From Capra hircus (Eukaryota > Chordata > Mammalia > Artiodactyla > Bovidae), in assembly GCF_001704415.2 (NCBI RefSeq), contig NC_030836.1, positions 26,262,001-26,326,000 on the forward strand: a stretch of 64,000 nucleotides of DNA, given 5' to 3'. Made by a program: the position numbers and the translations under genes. Below, piece by piece: positions 1-11,754 of this stretch. Below the pieces are notes generated by a model that had not been told where the DNA came from, made no database searches, and worked only from the letters and a program-made list of their open reading frames with translations. The number at the start of each line of letters is the position of its first letter. Position 1 is the first letter of the stretch.

Positions 1-253
1 TACCTCTCTAAAGTTGATTTTTAAAATCAGGCAAACAAAAAGTCAATTTACAAATTAAAAACAGAAGAGGAAAACTTTCTACACAACTATGACGAAGTAG
101 CCTCTATTAACAAGTATTAACAACATAAAATATAGCCCTTCAATATAGAAATTACCACAGGCAATTCTAAATTGAATAAAATGACCCCAGATGGAAGTGC
201 AAGAAGGAATAAATAGCACTGGAAAAGGTAAATATGTAGGTAGAACTAAAACA
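1..253. other. AT-rich intergenic DNA, nothing recognised
   Basis: No open reading frame with a recognisable product and no repeat I can name. The sequence is simply A-rich and leads into an L1 3' end. Confidence 0.5.
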
Positions 254-570
254 CTGCTACACAGATATATAGAACGGACTTTTGGACTCTGAGGGAGAGG
301 GAGAGGATGGGAAGATTTGGGAGAATGGCACTGAAACATGTATACTATCATGTAAGAAAAGAAGTGCCAGTCTATGTTCAATACAGGATACAGGATGCTT
401 GGGGCTGGTCCATGGGGATGATCCAGAGGGATGATATGGGGTGGGAGGTGGGAGGGGAATTCAGGATTGGGAGTTCGTATACACCCATGGTGGATTCATG
501 TCAATGTATGGCAAAACCAATATAGTATTGTGAAGTAAAATAAAGTAAAAATAAAATTAAAAAAAAAACA
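254..570 (+). mobile_element. L1-BT-like LINE-1 3'UTR fragment
   Basis: The run from the 'cttttggactctg' block through the purine-rich GGGAGGTGGGAGG stretch to the A-rich tail matches, with point differences, the 3' end of the longer L1 at 28.4-28.7 kb in this same window. The A-rich tail at 538-600 fixes the plus orientation. It is 5'-truncated and carries no coding capacity. Confidence 0.8.
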
Positions 571-618
571 ATCAAAAAATGATAAAATAAATAAATAAAT
601 AAAACACTGCTGATCTTT

Positions 619-775
619 AAAGTGGCCTTCCCTGGTGGTTTAGACAGTAAAGAATCTGCCTTCAATGCAGGAGACCTGGGTTTGATCCCTGGGCTGGGAA
701 GATCCCCTGGAGAAGGGACTGTCAACCTGCTCCAGTATTCTTGCCTGGAGAATCCCATGGACAGAGACAACATCT
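619..775 (+). mobile_element. Bov-tA SINE, 3'-truncated
   Basis: The tRNA-Glu-derived head (CTTCCCTGGTGG...) is followed by the Bov-A body (gatcccctggagaaggg, ctccagtattcttgcctgg). The element stops after 'catggacagag', so the part shared with the BovB 3' end is missing. Confidence 0.85.
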
Positions 776-1108
776 TGCAAAGTTTACAACACAGCTGGAA
801 ATAAAATAGAGGACAACAATATAAAAAATATAGAAAGCTGATACATGTACTTAAATGACTGTAAAGGTCTTGGATTGTTTAGAGTTTAGCTTGGCCTCTA
901 ACAATGATGTTTAGTTACTATATGGCAGATTGCCTGTTATGACATTGTTCTTTTGAGTCCAGTTTTGGAGTTGTGAACACCTGTGAATGGCTTGTCATGC
1001 TTCATTAATAATTTCACAACACCCTAATATTACATCATCAGACATGCAAATATACATCCAGTGGACATCCTTTAAAGGAGTCATGGAAAGTCTTATATGT
1101 CTTGTCCA

Positions 1109-1269
1109 CTAATATGTCACTCCAGGAGAGTCCTTGTCTTCTCTTTTTATCTAATTATCTTAAATGTTCATTAATATGTCACTCCAGGAGAGTCCTTGTC
1201 TTATCTATACATCTAATGATCTTAGGGCATCTGACCACTTCAGACTTGCATCTGACCACTTCAGACTTG
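1109..1269. repeat. Two small tandem duplications
   Basis: A block beginning 'taatatgtcactccagg' occurs at 1110-1140 and again at 1171-1202, an offset of 61 nt. Directly downstream, a 21-nt unit (catctgaccacttcagac plus ttg) is perfectly duplicated at 1228-1248 and 1249-1269. Neither belongs to a repeat family I recognise. Confidence 0.8.
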
Positions 1270-1375
1270 ATTCTGCACAAATTTCAAATGTATTTTCAAA
1301 ATTCTTTATATGGCTTTCCACTGCCCCTGCTGACTGTGGGTGAAATAGATGCATAGAGTGGTACTGAAACTTTTG

Positions 1376-1550
1376 TTTTGTTGTGCACTCACTAAGTTGT
1401 GTCCAACTCTTTGCAATCTCATGGACTGCAACATGCCAAGCTCCTCTGTCCTCCACTCTCTCCAGGAGTTTTGTTCAAATTCACATCTATTGAGTCTGTT
1501 ATTCTGACCATCTCATACTCTGCCATCTCCTTCTTTTACTATGTTACTCC
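1376..1550 (-). mobile_element. BovB LINE 3' end, old and diverged
   Basis: Read on the minus strand it follows the BovB 3' terminus, seen here as the reverse complement: gtccaactctttgcaatctcatggactgc, a catgccaagctcc block and a later ccatctcatactctgcc block. It is much more diverged than the copies at 10.1 and 43.3 kb, so it is probably an older insertion. Confidence 0.55.
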
Positions 1551-1865
1551 TTGTAATATCTTACCGCAGGCTGCCTAATATTTCCACATCACCACCACAG
1601 AGACACAAAAGGAATGCATATTCTGACCTTTTGTGATTGGAAGGAGGTATGTCCGGGCCAACATATATGCATGGCCTGGGCATTGAGATTATCAGAGAAT
1701 GAAAACAGAGGTGAAAAGTTTTGAATTTAGTCTCTTGTGTCCAAAATTTCTTCTCGTTAGAACTAAAAGACTCAAAATGAATTTTGGCCTGGGCTGAGAA
1801 GCAGAATCTCTGAGAATCTGGGGCAGACTCCAAAACACGTGAACTGAAATAATCTCCATATTATT
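1551..1865. other. Intergenic, nothing recognised
   Basis: No repeat or gene identified. Its minus-strand open frame (90 codons) has no recognisable domain. Confidence 0.4.
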
Positions 1866-2068
1866 CACGTGTACTCAGTCGTATCTGACTCTTTGAGACT
1901 CTATGGACTATTGCCTGCCAGGTTCCCCTGTCCATGTGATTTCCCAGGCAAGAATACTGGAGTGGGTTGCTATTTTATCCTCGAGGGGAGCTTCTCTACT
2001 CAAGTACTGAACCTGCATCTCCTGCTTTGGCAAGCAGTTTCTTTACCACTGAGTCACCAGAGAAGTCC
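1866..2068 (-). mobile_element. Bov-tA SINE
   Basis: On the plus strand it shows the reversed order: BovB-like tail (cagtcgtatctgactcttt), Bov-A body (aggcaagaatactggagtggg), then the tRNA-like head (accactgagtcaccagagaag). It is essentially full length and moderately diverged. Confidence 0.85.
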
Positions 2069-2335
2069 ATATTATTTACACTTACATGTTATTAATATGA
2101 ATTACATGTTTGGAGAAATCCATATTATCTGTGTGTGTAGTTTTATATATTTTCAGATTGTGACTCACTCAACTGCCTAACCTCTGTTAGATGCCATATG
2201 GTTTACCATTTCACCTGACATATACTTTATGACATTCTAAAACTCACTTGTTTACTTATGTGTTTCAGGTATGGATGCTGGACCTTTAGAACACGATTAC
2301 TGTCTTGATGTTCTGTATTTCCTGTGCCTTGAATA

Positions 2336-2402
2336 TTTTGTTGCTGTTGTTCAGATTCCCAGTCATGTCTGACTCTTTGCAACCCCATGAACTGCAGGAC
2401 AC
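2336..2402 (-). mobile_element. Bov-A/BovB 3'-end fragment
   Basis: A short reversed copy of the shared Bov-A/BovB 3' terminus (cagtcatgtctgactctttg). It is too short to say which family it came from. Confidence 0.65.
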
Positions 2403-5105
2403 AGGGCCTTAAATATAATAGTCATTTAATTAAATTTTTTAAAGGAATTATTGCATTGATTAATTAATTGAGAATGCAGGATTGAATGGATGAATGGTAT
2501 CAACATTAAGATTATTATAAAAGTCATCCTATTCCTTCTGGATTTGGCCAGCCTCTTTCCACGCTAGCTACTTACATCTCATAATTTAACTATGTACTTT
2601 CTATAATTTAAGATCCCTTTGGCTACTAGTTAACTCAGAAACTATAACTTCAAGGAATCAATTAGACACATCATGCTATCACAAACAATGTTTTAAAATT
2701 TGGGGTTAACAGGGGAATGATAGCATAATAATGAGTCTCCAAGGGCAAGTTCAATACTCTATAGCTGTTACTGCAAGGAAAGACCCAAGAGAATATATGA
2801 ATAAATGACACAGGATGTTGAAAGTTTTTCTCAGTTTTCATCGTTCCCCAACTGGAATGGAAACATCAACTCTTGACTTATTTTATTAATTAAAAAAATA
2901 TTTTCCCTTTTGAAAACAGGCCTGATAACATTTAGGGCATAGTAATGACATAAGGAAGTATTTATAAAATAAAGTTTTCCCAATTAATATTTGAAGATAT
3001 GAAGAATTCATTATGGAAGTATTAAAATTATCCACTATGCTTCTTTATTTTCCAGAGATTTTTCCTGCCATTTGAACTCTCATTTTTTTCTGTTTATCTC
3101 TTCTCTTATCCCCTTTCAACTGTATAAAGAAGTGTAGAAGGAAGGATTCTGGGCAGACACTGAGTTTCAGAGTAGATTTATACTGGGATATAATCATATT
3201 ACATAAGAGACAAATGTCAAAGAAAGGGGTGAAATGTTTAGACATGTAAAATTTGATTTAACACCTTTATCTCCTAATTGAAATATCTGACAAACTAAAG
3301 TTATTAAGGACTCGAACAAGGAAAGCAGGAACAGCATGGAGAGAAAGAGAAGGCCCCTGTTTAGGAGGGATACCTAATATTGTGAGTGTGCATCAGAAAT
3401 TGGGTCCCTAAGAAAGTAAAAAAATATATTGGGAAATAGAAATGACCTATAGCAGAGAAAGCATCCTAAAGAAAGGAGACAAACATTTATAAAGATGGAT
3501 TACTACAGGATAAGACAATATTTTTCCTTGAGAAGTCCACAATTTAATGTGGAGCATGTAAATAAACAGTGTGATGAAGCATTTAGAATCTAAATCAGGC
3601 AAAGGTAAGGTATCTAGGGTGCTTTTCATAGTATATGGGGAGAAAAGTAGTTTACAAGAAATTGCATTTGATATATAAAATACTGTACAAATTTATATGC
3701 TTTGTTATTTCAATGATTATTGATGTTCATTGATATGAACATTGATATGATGTTCATTGTCCTCCCCAAACACTTAAAAAGTTTCCTCATATTTAGTAAT
3801 AGCAATGTAGGGTAAAGTTTAACATCATGGGCTTTGGTGCAGGATATCTGGGGTTAAACCTTGACCATATTCCTTACTAAACCTGCCTACTTGGGTAAGC
3901 AACCTAATCATCTTTAGTTTTCTCACCTTATATATCAACAGTACAGATCTCATAGGGTTCTTGTAATGATTAAATTATAAAGTGTCTAGTATATCCTAAG
4001 CTCATTAATATTTATACTTTTGCCTCTGAATTGTTCTAGAATAATTTAATTTGGTACAATGTAATTTTTGTTGATTTTATAATTATTAAGTTCCTTGAAA
4101 ACTAGTAAATATGACCATATAAAATTTATCAAAATAGCTAATCAGAATAATTACATTGTGAATAATGGTGATAATCATGACTATAATTTATTATCAGTGA
4201 TTTAAAGAAAGCTACATTCATGCATCTACCAAATATTATGTCAGTGGCTAGAGAGTCACTGAAATAAATTATAGAAGAAAAGATTCTGAGAATCAGGCTA
4301 TCTGGCTGGTGGTCACATGTTTTAATTTTAAAACTTTAAGAATTTATTGTGACTTGATATTGCTCAAGTACATTTACTTCCACTAAATCATTTAATTCTC
4401 TGAACAGTACTGCTAGAAAAGGTCTTTAACAGATGAGAAATTGAGATACAGTCACATCTTCATCATTACATGTGGAAGTCCACTAGTATGGGCTGTGTAG
4501 CTATGCACTGTTTTTTGTTTTTTTTTTTTAAGAGTGTTTTGTCTTTACTAGGCCTTATTTTTCTAACTTGTAAAAGAAATATGTTGAAATCCCAAGATAC
4601 CAAGTGACTTAATTATACTTTAACTATTCTACTTTCTAAATAGGAAGCCCCTTTGGCTCCAGCCTATGTATGGTGTCCCTGTCTCAGAGGAGGCTGAAGT
4701 TTGGTGAATCTAAGGAGCTCTCTGGGCAGCATGACTGTCATCACCACCAATAGTGAAATAACCCAGCATAGAATGATTGTGCTGAATATGGGCATCTGGT
4801 CCAGTAATACAAGAATTTAAAGTCGGATTGTGTGATGGAGACTGAAGGTATCTGATGGTAGCTTCCTCCTGATCACACTGACCAAACCTGAGAAACTGCA
4901 GGGCTCTCTGAAGGTGGTGATGGTCCCCAGTCTCTGAAAGGAGTCTCTCAGAGACACAGCTTATCCTGGCAGACCTATCTAGGGAGACAAGTTGCTCAGA
5001 AGTCTGGGACTCTCAGTGTGGCAGCACTGACCAGGGTCAAGATGTCCTGGGAACAGGACTAGTTACCTTGGGACCTTCATGCAAACAGACATACACATAG
5101 ACACA
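2403..5105. other. Gene-poor unique DNA
   Basis: I see no coding exon with convincing splice sites and no ruminant repeat I can name across these 2.7 kb. The more GC-rich part at about 4650-5060 stands out from its AT-rich surroundings, but I could not match it to a gene. It could be an old exon remnant or an old repeat. Confidence 0.4.
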
Positions 5106-5107
5106 GA

Positions 5108-5149
<42 letters not shown>
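5106..5149. repeat. (CA)n microsatellite
   Basis: An almost pure run of about 20 CA dinucleotides between 'agacaaa' and 'cgcagccac'. Confidence 0.95.
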
Positions 5150-5151
<2 letters not shown>

Positions 5152-5383
5152 GCCACAAAAAGAACTGAGGAGGCAGGTGCACTGCTGCATCTGTAAGTAA
5201 ATGACCTCTGGTAATTGTTGCTATCCTTGAACAGTGTTAACAGTGTCCCCAGATTCTAAACCTCCATGTTTATGTGCATAAGATGTAAACAGATAAGCAC
5301 ATTCTCAACTTAAGAATATTTAAATAAGTCACTCCTCTGCATCTGAGATCCAGGTTGAATATTTACTTTTTAAAAAGGCAGAA

Positions 5384-5581
5384 AGTGAAGTTGCTTAGTT
5401 GTGTTTGACTCTTTGCAACCCCATGGACTGTAGCTCCTCCGTCCATGGGATTTTCCAAGTAAGAATACTGGAGTGGGTTGCTATTTACTTCTCCAGGAGA
5501 TCTTCCCAACCTAGGGATCAAACCAGGTTTCCTGCACTGCAGGCAAAATTCTTTACCATCTGAGCCACCAGGGAAGCCCTT
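5384..5581 (-). mobile_element. Bov-tA SINE
   Basis: Reversed full-length order: tail with tttgactctttgcaaccccatgg, body with agtaagaatactggagtggg, head ending in gagccaccagggaagccc. Confidence 0.9.
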
Positions 5582-5885
5582 AAAAAGACAGAAAAGATGT
5601 TATATGTCAACTATATGTCAATAAGAGTGGGACAAAAATGTAACATAAATGTACTGCAGAGAAATGAGTTCATAGATCAAAACTTAAGCATGTTTATTGT
5701 AAATAAAAATTTGTAGTTTTAAAAAATTCTTGAAATCTGTGAAACAGATATGTCTAAGTAGTTTGAATAAAATTTAACACTGAGAACTATATACATAGTA
5801 CATCTCATGTTGATGAAATTATGTTACTATTATTATTATACTATTTTATTACTATTTTTAAATAAGCATATATACAGTGCAGAGA

Positions 5886-6817
5886 TTATTTGCTCTGTGA
5901 ATATGCTACTTTGTCTTTAAGCTTCACCAGAGCTTTCTTCACTTCCTTGTTCCTCAGGGTGTAGACCACAGGGTTCAGAAGGGGCGTCATCACAGAGTAG
6001 AAAACAGCCACAATCCTGTCCATAGCCTCCTTGGAGTCTGGTCTCAGGTAAATGAAAACAAGGGGAACATAGAAGCAAAGGACCACAGTGCACTGGGAGG
6101 CACAGGTCTGGAAGGCTCTCCATCTCCCCTCTGAGGTGCGGATCTTCAGGATGGAATGGACGATGGATACATAAGACAGCACTATCAGGAGAAAGCAGTC
6201 TGAAGCCACCACAAAAATCACCATCTCCACAATGGACTTGTCTGCACAGGCCAGTTTGAGGATGGGTGATGCATTGCAGAAGTAATGCTGGATCTGGTTG
6301 GGCCCATAGAAGGGCAAACGGAATGTCAGTGTGATCTGGACACTCTGGACAGCAGAGTGCACAGAGGTACCGAGCCACGTGGTTGTGGCCAGGAGAACAC
6401 ACACCCTCTCACTCATCATGCTGGCGTACCTGAGTGGGTTACTGATGGCCAGGAAGCGGACATAGGACATGATGGTGTAGAGGAAGCACTCGCTGCCCAG
6501 GAAGTGGAAGGAGTAGAGCTGGGCCACACAGCTGGGAAAGGAGATAGGACTGCCTTCTGGGGGCACCAGGGTCATAAGCATTTTGGGCACAGTTACTGTG
6601 GAGAATGACATATCAGTGAAGGACAGATGAGTCAGGAAGTGTAGTACATGGGGGTGTGCAGGAGAGGATTCACTATAATCACCAGCAGGATGAGAAGTTT
6701 CCCCACCACAGTGAAGACATAAATCACCGGGAAGATTCCAAAGAGGAAAGTGTCCAGCTCTGGTGCATGGGGAAGGCCCGTGAGGATGAAAGTTGTCACT
6801 AGGCTCACGTTTGTCAT
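5886..6817 (-). pseudogene. OR10G-like olfactory receptor pseudogene
   Basis: Class II odorant receptor related to the OR10G group, a seven-transmembrane G-protein-coupled receptor family of olfactory cilia. The normal start is the ATG at 6817, giving MTNVSLVTTFILTGLP. This frame runs through TM1 to LLHTPMYY and stops at about 6632. A duplicated AC dinucleotide (plus-strand 6639-6642) shifts the frame, and the rest, from FLTHLSFTDM through TM7 (NPVVYTLRNKEV), continues in another frame to the stop at 5886. Further damage is visible. The TM1 GN motif is GK. MSYDRY at the end of TM3 reads MSYVRF, losing the Asp. A Cys in extracellular loop 2 is Tyr (PFYGPN). Residues appear to be missing before ECF in TM3 and in TM5. 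A splice acceptor (attcccacag) lies 19 nt upstream of the ATG. The subfamily comes from remembered family motifs, so the paralog is uncertain. Confidence 0.88.
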
Positions 6818-6995
6818 TTCTCCACGTTTTTGCTCTCTGTGGGAATATCAAAAGCACCCAGCATTAAGGGAGAACTGAGAACCCATTCTCTAGATAGAAG
6901 CTGCATCATTCAATGTTGATAACTCTAGAGTCATACTCAACTTTGTTTATTATGAAGCTTCTTTGAAAAAAGTAATGGAATAATTTCATCATCAT

Positions 6996-6996
6996 C

Positions 6997-7028
<32 letters not shown>

Positions 7029-7030
7029 GA
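6996..7030. repeat. (CT)n(CA)n compound microsatellite
   Basis: A run of CT dinucleotides passes directly into a run of CA dinucleotides just upstream of the OR10G-like pseudogene. Confidence 0.9.
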
Positions 7031-7902
7031 TATGCAAAAGGAAGTCAAGAAATTCTGTGCATTCATCTATTGGTGTATCATAAATTACTACAAATTTGGT
7101 AGCATAAAACAATTCAAATTTACTGTCTTAAAGGTTTTTTGAGTCAAGTCAGCGGGGTTTCCCTGCTCAAGGACTCACCACATTGAAATCAAGGTATTGG
7201 CTGAGTCTGAAATCTTGTCTGAGGCTCACGATCCACTTGCAAACTTATTGAGGTTGTTGTTATTTAGTTCCTTGAAACTTTGGGGCTGCTCATTAAATGA
7301 TAGTGAACCACACAGCACTGTGCTTTTTATTACAAAATTGCCATATATATATAATATATGATATATATGTATGCATAATACATATTTTACATGTATATAA
7401 TATATATCATATATGTGTATATATAGAGAGAGAAAAAATAAATAAATTCTCATTGTGCTATAGAGACTTCTCAGTTTCAAAAGCTACAACTTCAAGGAAA
7501 ATTTAATCACTGGTATTTGTACTTGTGTCTCATTAATACCACTTCCTGCTTATATAAGAAATACTCTTAGAGCAGGTTAAGAATCCAAACTCCAATAAAG
7601 AATTCTACAATCTCCAATACAATCAACAAAATACCAACCCTCATAAGATTGCTGTTATCATGCTTGTCTTATGTGAGACTATGCTTTATGAGGCTCTAAG
7701 AACAGAGCTCATATGTATTTTCCCAGCCACAATCCATTAGGTAGGGGCTGGTTTCTGACATGTATTTCAGTCTTAAATATGAAAGTATTGTTAGAGATGA
7801 TATCTCTTCCCCCATCTTCCACTCCTCATACTTGTAAATGACCTCACAACAGAAGACAATTCCATCAAATACCTGATGCATATTTAAAACCTACTACCTG
7901 TG
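7031..7902. other. Intergenic with AT-rich microsatellite
   Basis: It contains an imperfect AT/TATA-rich simple repeat at about 7344-7430. The block at about 7060-7250 (ccacaaa/ggtagcataaaac-like wording) resembles an old mammalian interspersed repeat that I cannot name. No gene is seen. Confidence 0.5.
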
Positions 7903-9546
7903 ACAAGGATAGAAATGGTATGGACCTAACAGAAGCAGAAGATATTAAGAAGAAGTGGCAAGAATACACAGAAGAACGGTACAAAAAAGATCTTCACGAC
8001 CAAGATAATCACGATGGCTTGATCACTCACCTAGAGCCAGACATCCTGGAATGTGAAGTCAAGTGGGCCTTAGAAAGCATCACTACGAACAAAGCTAGTG
8101 GAGGTGATGGAACTCCAGTAGAGCTATTTCAAATCCTGAAAGATGATGCTGTGAAAGTGCTGCACTCAATATGCCAGCAAATTTGGAAAACTCAGCAGTG
8201 GCCACAGGACTGGAAAAGGTCAGTTTTCCTTCCAATCCCAGAGAAAGGCAATGCCAAAGAATGCTCAAACTACCGCACAATTGCACTCATCTCACACGCT
8301 TGTAAAGTAATGCTCAAAATTCTCCAAGCCAGGCTTCAGCAATATGTGAACCGTGAACTTCCAGATGTTCAAGCTGGTTTTAGAAAAGGCAGAGGAACCA
8401 GAGATCAAATTGCCAACATCCACTGGATCATGGAAAAAGCAAGAGAGTTCCAGAAAAACACCTACTTCTGCTTTTTTGACTATGCCAAGCCTTTGACTGT
8501 GTGCATCACAATAAATTGTGGAAAATTCTGAAAGAGATGGGAATACCAGACCACCTGACTTACCTCTTGAGAAATCTGTATGCAGGTCAGGAAGCAAGAG
8601 TTAGAACTGGACATGGAACAACAGACTGGTTCCAAATAGAAAAAGGAGTATATTGTCACCCTACTTAGTTAACTTATATGCAGAGTACATCATGAGAAAT
8701 GCTGGGCTGGAAGAAGCACAAGGTGGAGTCAAGGTTGCCGGGAGAAATATCAATAACCTCAGATATGCAGATGACACCACCCTTATGGCAGAAAGTGAAG
8801 AGGAACTAAAAAGCCTCTTGATGAAAGTAAAAGAGGAGAGTGAAAAAGTTGGCTTAAAGCTCAACATTCAGAAAACGAAGATCATGGCATCTGGTCCCAT
8901 CACTTCATGGGAAATAGATGGGGAAACAGTGGAATCAGTGTCAGACTTTATTTTTTTGGGTTCCAAAATCTCTGCAGATGGTGATTGCAGCCATGAAATT
9001 AAAAGGTGCTTACTCCTTGGAAGGAAAGTTATGACCAACCTAGATAACATATTCAAAAGCAGAGACATTACTTTGCCAACAAAGGTCTGTCTAGTCAAGG
9101 CTGTGGTTTTTCCAGGGGTCATGTATGGATGTGAGAGTTGGACTGTGAAGAAAGCTGAGCCCTGAAGAATTGATGCTTTTGAAGTGTGGTGTTGGAGAAA
9201 ACTCTGAGAGTCCCTTGGACTGCAGGGAGATCCAACCAGTCCATTCTGAAGGAGATCAGCCCTGGGATTTTTTGGAGGGAATAATGCTGAAGCTGAAACT
9301 CCAGTACTTTGGCCACCTCATGTGAAGAGTTGACTCATTGGAAAAAATTCTGATGCTGGGAGGGATTGGGGGCAGGAGGAGAAGGGGACGACAGAGGATG
9401 AGATGACTGGCTGGCATCACCGACTCGATGGACGTCTGAGTGAACTCCGGGAATTGGTGATAGACAGGGAAGCCTGGCACGCTGTAATTCATGGGGTCGC
9501 AAAGAGTCGGACATGACTGAGTGACCGATCTGAACTGAACTGAAAC
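7903..9546 (+). mobile_element. BovB LINE, 5'-truncated and inactive
   Basis: Reverse-transcriptase half of an RTE-type BovB element. The first frame (7920-8531) covers the RT fingers region (MDLTEAEDIKKKWQEYTEER). The next frame (8653-9165) carries the palm motif RYADD (about 8761-8775). Lesions seen by comparison with the BovB copy at 63 kb: a lost A in 'gccaagcc' near 8486, a deletion of about 13 nt before 'tatattgtcaccc' at about 8650, and a TGA at 9163-9165. The element ends in the typical tgaactgaactgaa tail. It is not a host gene. Confidence 0.93.
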
Positions 9547-9789
9547 ATAAGCAAATGTTATAAAGAAAATCATAAGGATGAGAAAATACACTTACTGTAC
9601 TGTGTTTATGGATACTATAAGTGTATGTCAGCTCTTTACTAAGAGAATCGTGTGTGTCACCGTGTACATCAATATTGTCTTACAGAATAGATGACACTGT
9701 AGATGTTATACATATTACTAACACTACATCTCAAAAATGAAAAGATAAAGTGAAAAGATTTATATTTATTTGCAACTGTAACAACTCAT
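9547..9789. other. Short intergenic spacer
   Basis: AT-rich, nothing recognised. Confidence 0.4.
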
Positions 9790-9998
9790 GACTTCCCTGG
9801 TGGCTTCACAGTAAAGAATCCACCTGCCAATGCAAGAGACACGAGTTGAATCCCTAAGTCGGGAAGATCCACTGGAGGAGGCAGTGGCAAACCATGCCAG
9901 TATTCTTGCCTGGAAAATCCCATGACAGAGGAGACTGGCAGGCTACAATCCATGGGATCATAAAAGAGTAAGACTCAACTTAGTGACTTAAACAACAA
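9790..9998 (+). mobile_element. Bov-tA SINE
   Basis: Head gacttccctggtggcttcac, body agtattcttgcctggaaaat, tail with catgggatcataaaagag and an A/C-rich end. Confidence 0.88.
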
Positions 9999-10132
9999 AC
10001 AAAACAGTAAAAATTCATGCATTAATAAGAAAGAAGCAGCTATATGATTGCTTCAAGGTAGCCTGGCTCATAGATGAATGAATGAATTCTTAGAAAATTC
10101 TTATGTCATACAGTATTACAGTTATATCCCTT

Positions 10133-10580
10133 CAGTTCAGTTCAGTTCAGTTCAGTCACTCAGTCATGTCTGACTCTTTGTGACCCTATGAATTGCAGCA
10201 CGCCAGGCCTCCCTGTCCATCACCAACTTTCGAAGTTCACTCAAACTCATGTCCATTGAGTTGGTGATGCCATCCAGCCATCTCATCCTCTGTCGTCGCC
10301 TTCTCCTCCTGCCCTCAATCCCTCCCAGCATCAGAGTCTTTTCCAATGAGTCAACTCTTCACAAGAGATGGCCAAAGTATTGGAATTTCAGCTTTAACAT
10401 GAGTCCTTCCAAAGAGCACCCAAGACAGATCTCCTTTAGAATGGACTGGTTGGATCTCCTTGCAGTCCAAGGGACTCTGAAGAGTCTTCTCCAAGACCAC
10501 AGTTCAAAAGCATCAATTTTTCAGCACTCAGCTTTCTTCACAGTCCAATGCTCACATCCATATGTGACCACTGCACAGTA
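10133..10580 (-). mobile_element. BovB LINE 3' end
   Basis: It opens on the plus strand with tandem TTCAG units, the reverse of the BovB terminal repeat. It then follows the C-terminal ORF2 and 3' end sequence to 'ctcacatccatatgtgacc'. It is oriented opposite to the BovB copies at 7.9-9.5 and 11.0-11.75 kb and could pair with both. Confidence 0.9.
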
Positions 10581-10777
10581 TTAAAAACATTATTACTTCT
10601 TTTTTTTAAACCGCTTATCTGTGATGATAGGCTAATACAGTTTCTTCCATGATGATGGAAAGAGGTATTCTGTATGGTAATGTAAGTCTTTGAAAGCAAA
10701 GTTATGATATGGTTCAAAACTAACAGGTTTCCACAATGTTAGCTTTATATTAAATATCTCTCACCTTATGCCTATAT

Positions 10778-10990
10778 GAAAGTGAAAGTGTTAATTGCTC
10801 AGTCATGTCTGACTCTTTGCTACCCTTCAGACTATAGTCTGCCAGGCTCCACTGTCCACGGTATTCTGTAGGCTACAATACTGGAGTGGATTGCCATTCC
10901 CTTCTCTAGGGATCTTCCTGACCCAGGAATTGAACCTGAGTCTCCCACACTGCAGGCAGATTCTTTACCATTGAGCCATCAGGGAAGCCC
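10778..10990 (-). mobile_element. Bov-tA SINE
   Basis: Reversed full-length copy: cagtcatgtctgactctttg at one end and gagccatcagggaagccc at the other. Confidence 0.9.
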
Positions 10991-11013
10991 TATGCCTATA
11001 TATGAATATCTAC

Positions 11014-11754
11014 AAAGCCTCTTGATGAAAGTGAAAGAGGAGAGTGAAAAAGTTGGCTTAAAGTTCAACATTCAGAAAACGAAGATCATGGCATCTGGTC
11101 CCATCACTTCATGGGAAATAGATGGTGAAACAGTGGAAACGGTGTCAGACTTTATTTTTTTGGGCTCCAAAATCACTGCAGATGGTGATTGCAGCCATGA
11201 AATAAAAAGATGTTTGCTCCTTGGAAGGAAAGTTATGACCAACCTAGATAGCATATTCAAAAGCAGAGACATTGTTTTGCAGACTAAGGTCCGTCTAGTC
11301 AAGGCTATGGTTTTTCCAGTAGTCATGTATGGATGTGAGAGTTGGACTGTGAAGAAAGCTGAGCCCCAAAGAATTGATGCTTTTGAACTGTGGTGTTGGA
11401 GAAGACTCTTGAGAGTCCCTTGGACTGCAAGGAGATCCAACCAGTCCATTCTGAAGGAGATCAACCCTGGGATTTCTTTGGGAGGAATGATGCTAAAGCT
11501 GAAACTCCAGTTCTTTGGCCACTTCATGGGAAGAGTTGACTCACTGGAAAAGACTTTGATGCTGGGAGGGATTGAGGGCAGGAGGAGAAGGGGACGACAG
11601 AAGATGAGATGGCTGGATGGCATCACAGACTCGATGGACATGAGTCTGAGTGAACTCTGGGAGTTGGTGGTGGACAGGGAGGCCTGGCGTGCTGCAATTC
11701 ATGGGGTCACAAAGAGTCGGACACGACTGAGAGACTGAACTGAACTGAACTGAC
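11014..11754 (+). mobile_element. BovB LINE, 3' segment with open ORF2 C-terminus
   Basis: 5'-truncated within ORF2. From about 11016 to the stop at 11738 the BovB frame is uninterrupted: SLLMKVKEESEKVGLKFNIQ, the GCESWTVKKAEP motif and the C-terminal SRTRLRD. An in-frame ATG in the neighbouring SINE-derived sequence (10971) lengthens the apparent frame to 255 codons, but that start is fortuitous. The catalytic YADD is upstream of the truncation, so no active enzyme could be made. Confidence 0.92.

Noticed and set aside
5106..5149. Regular short repeat considered as a CRISPR-like or other structured array
   Set aside because: It is a plain dinucleotide microsatellite. No spacer-repeat structure exists anywhere in the window.
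10971..11738. 255-codon open frame that could look like a host gene
   Set aside because: It is the C-terminal part of BovB ORF2 with a chance ATG from the adjacent SINE. The catalytic domain is missing.
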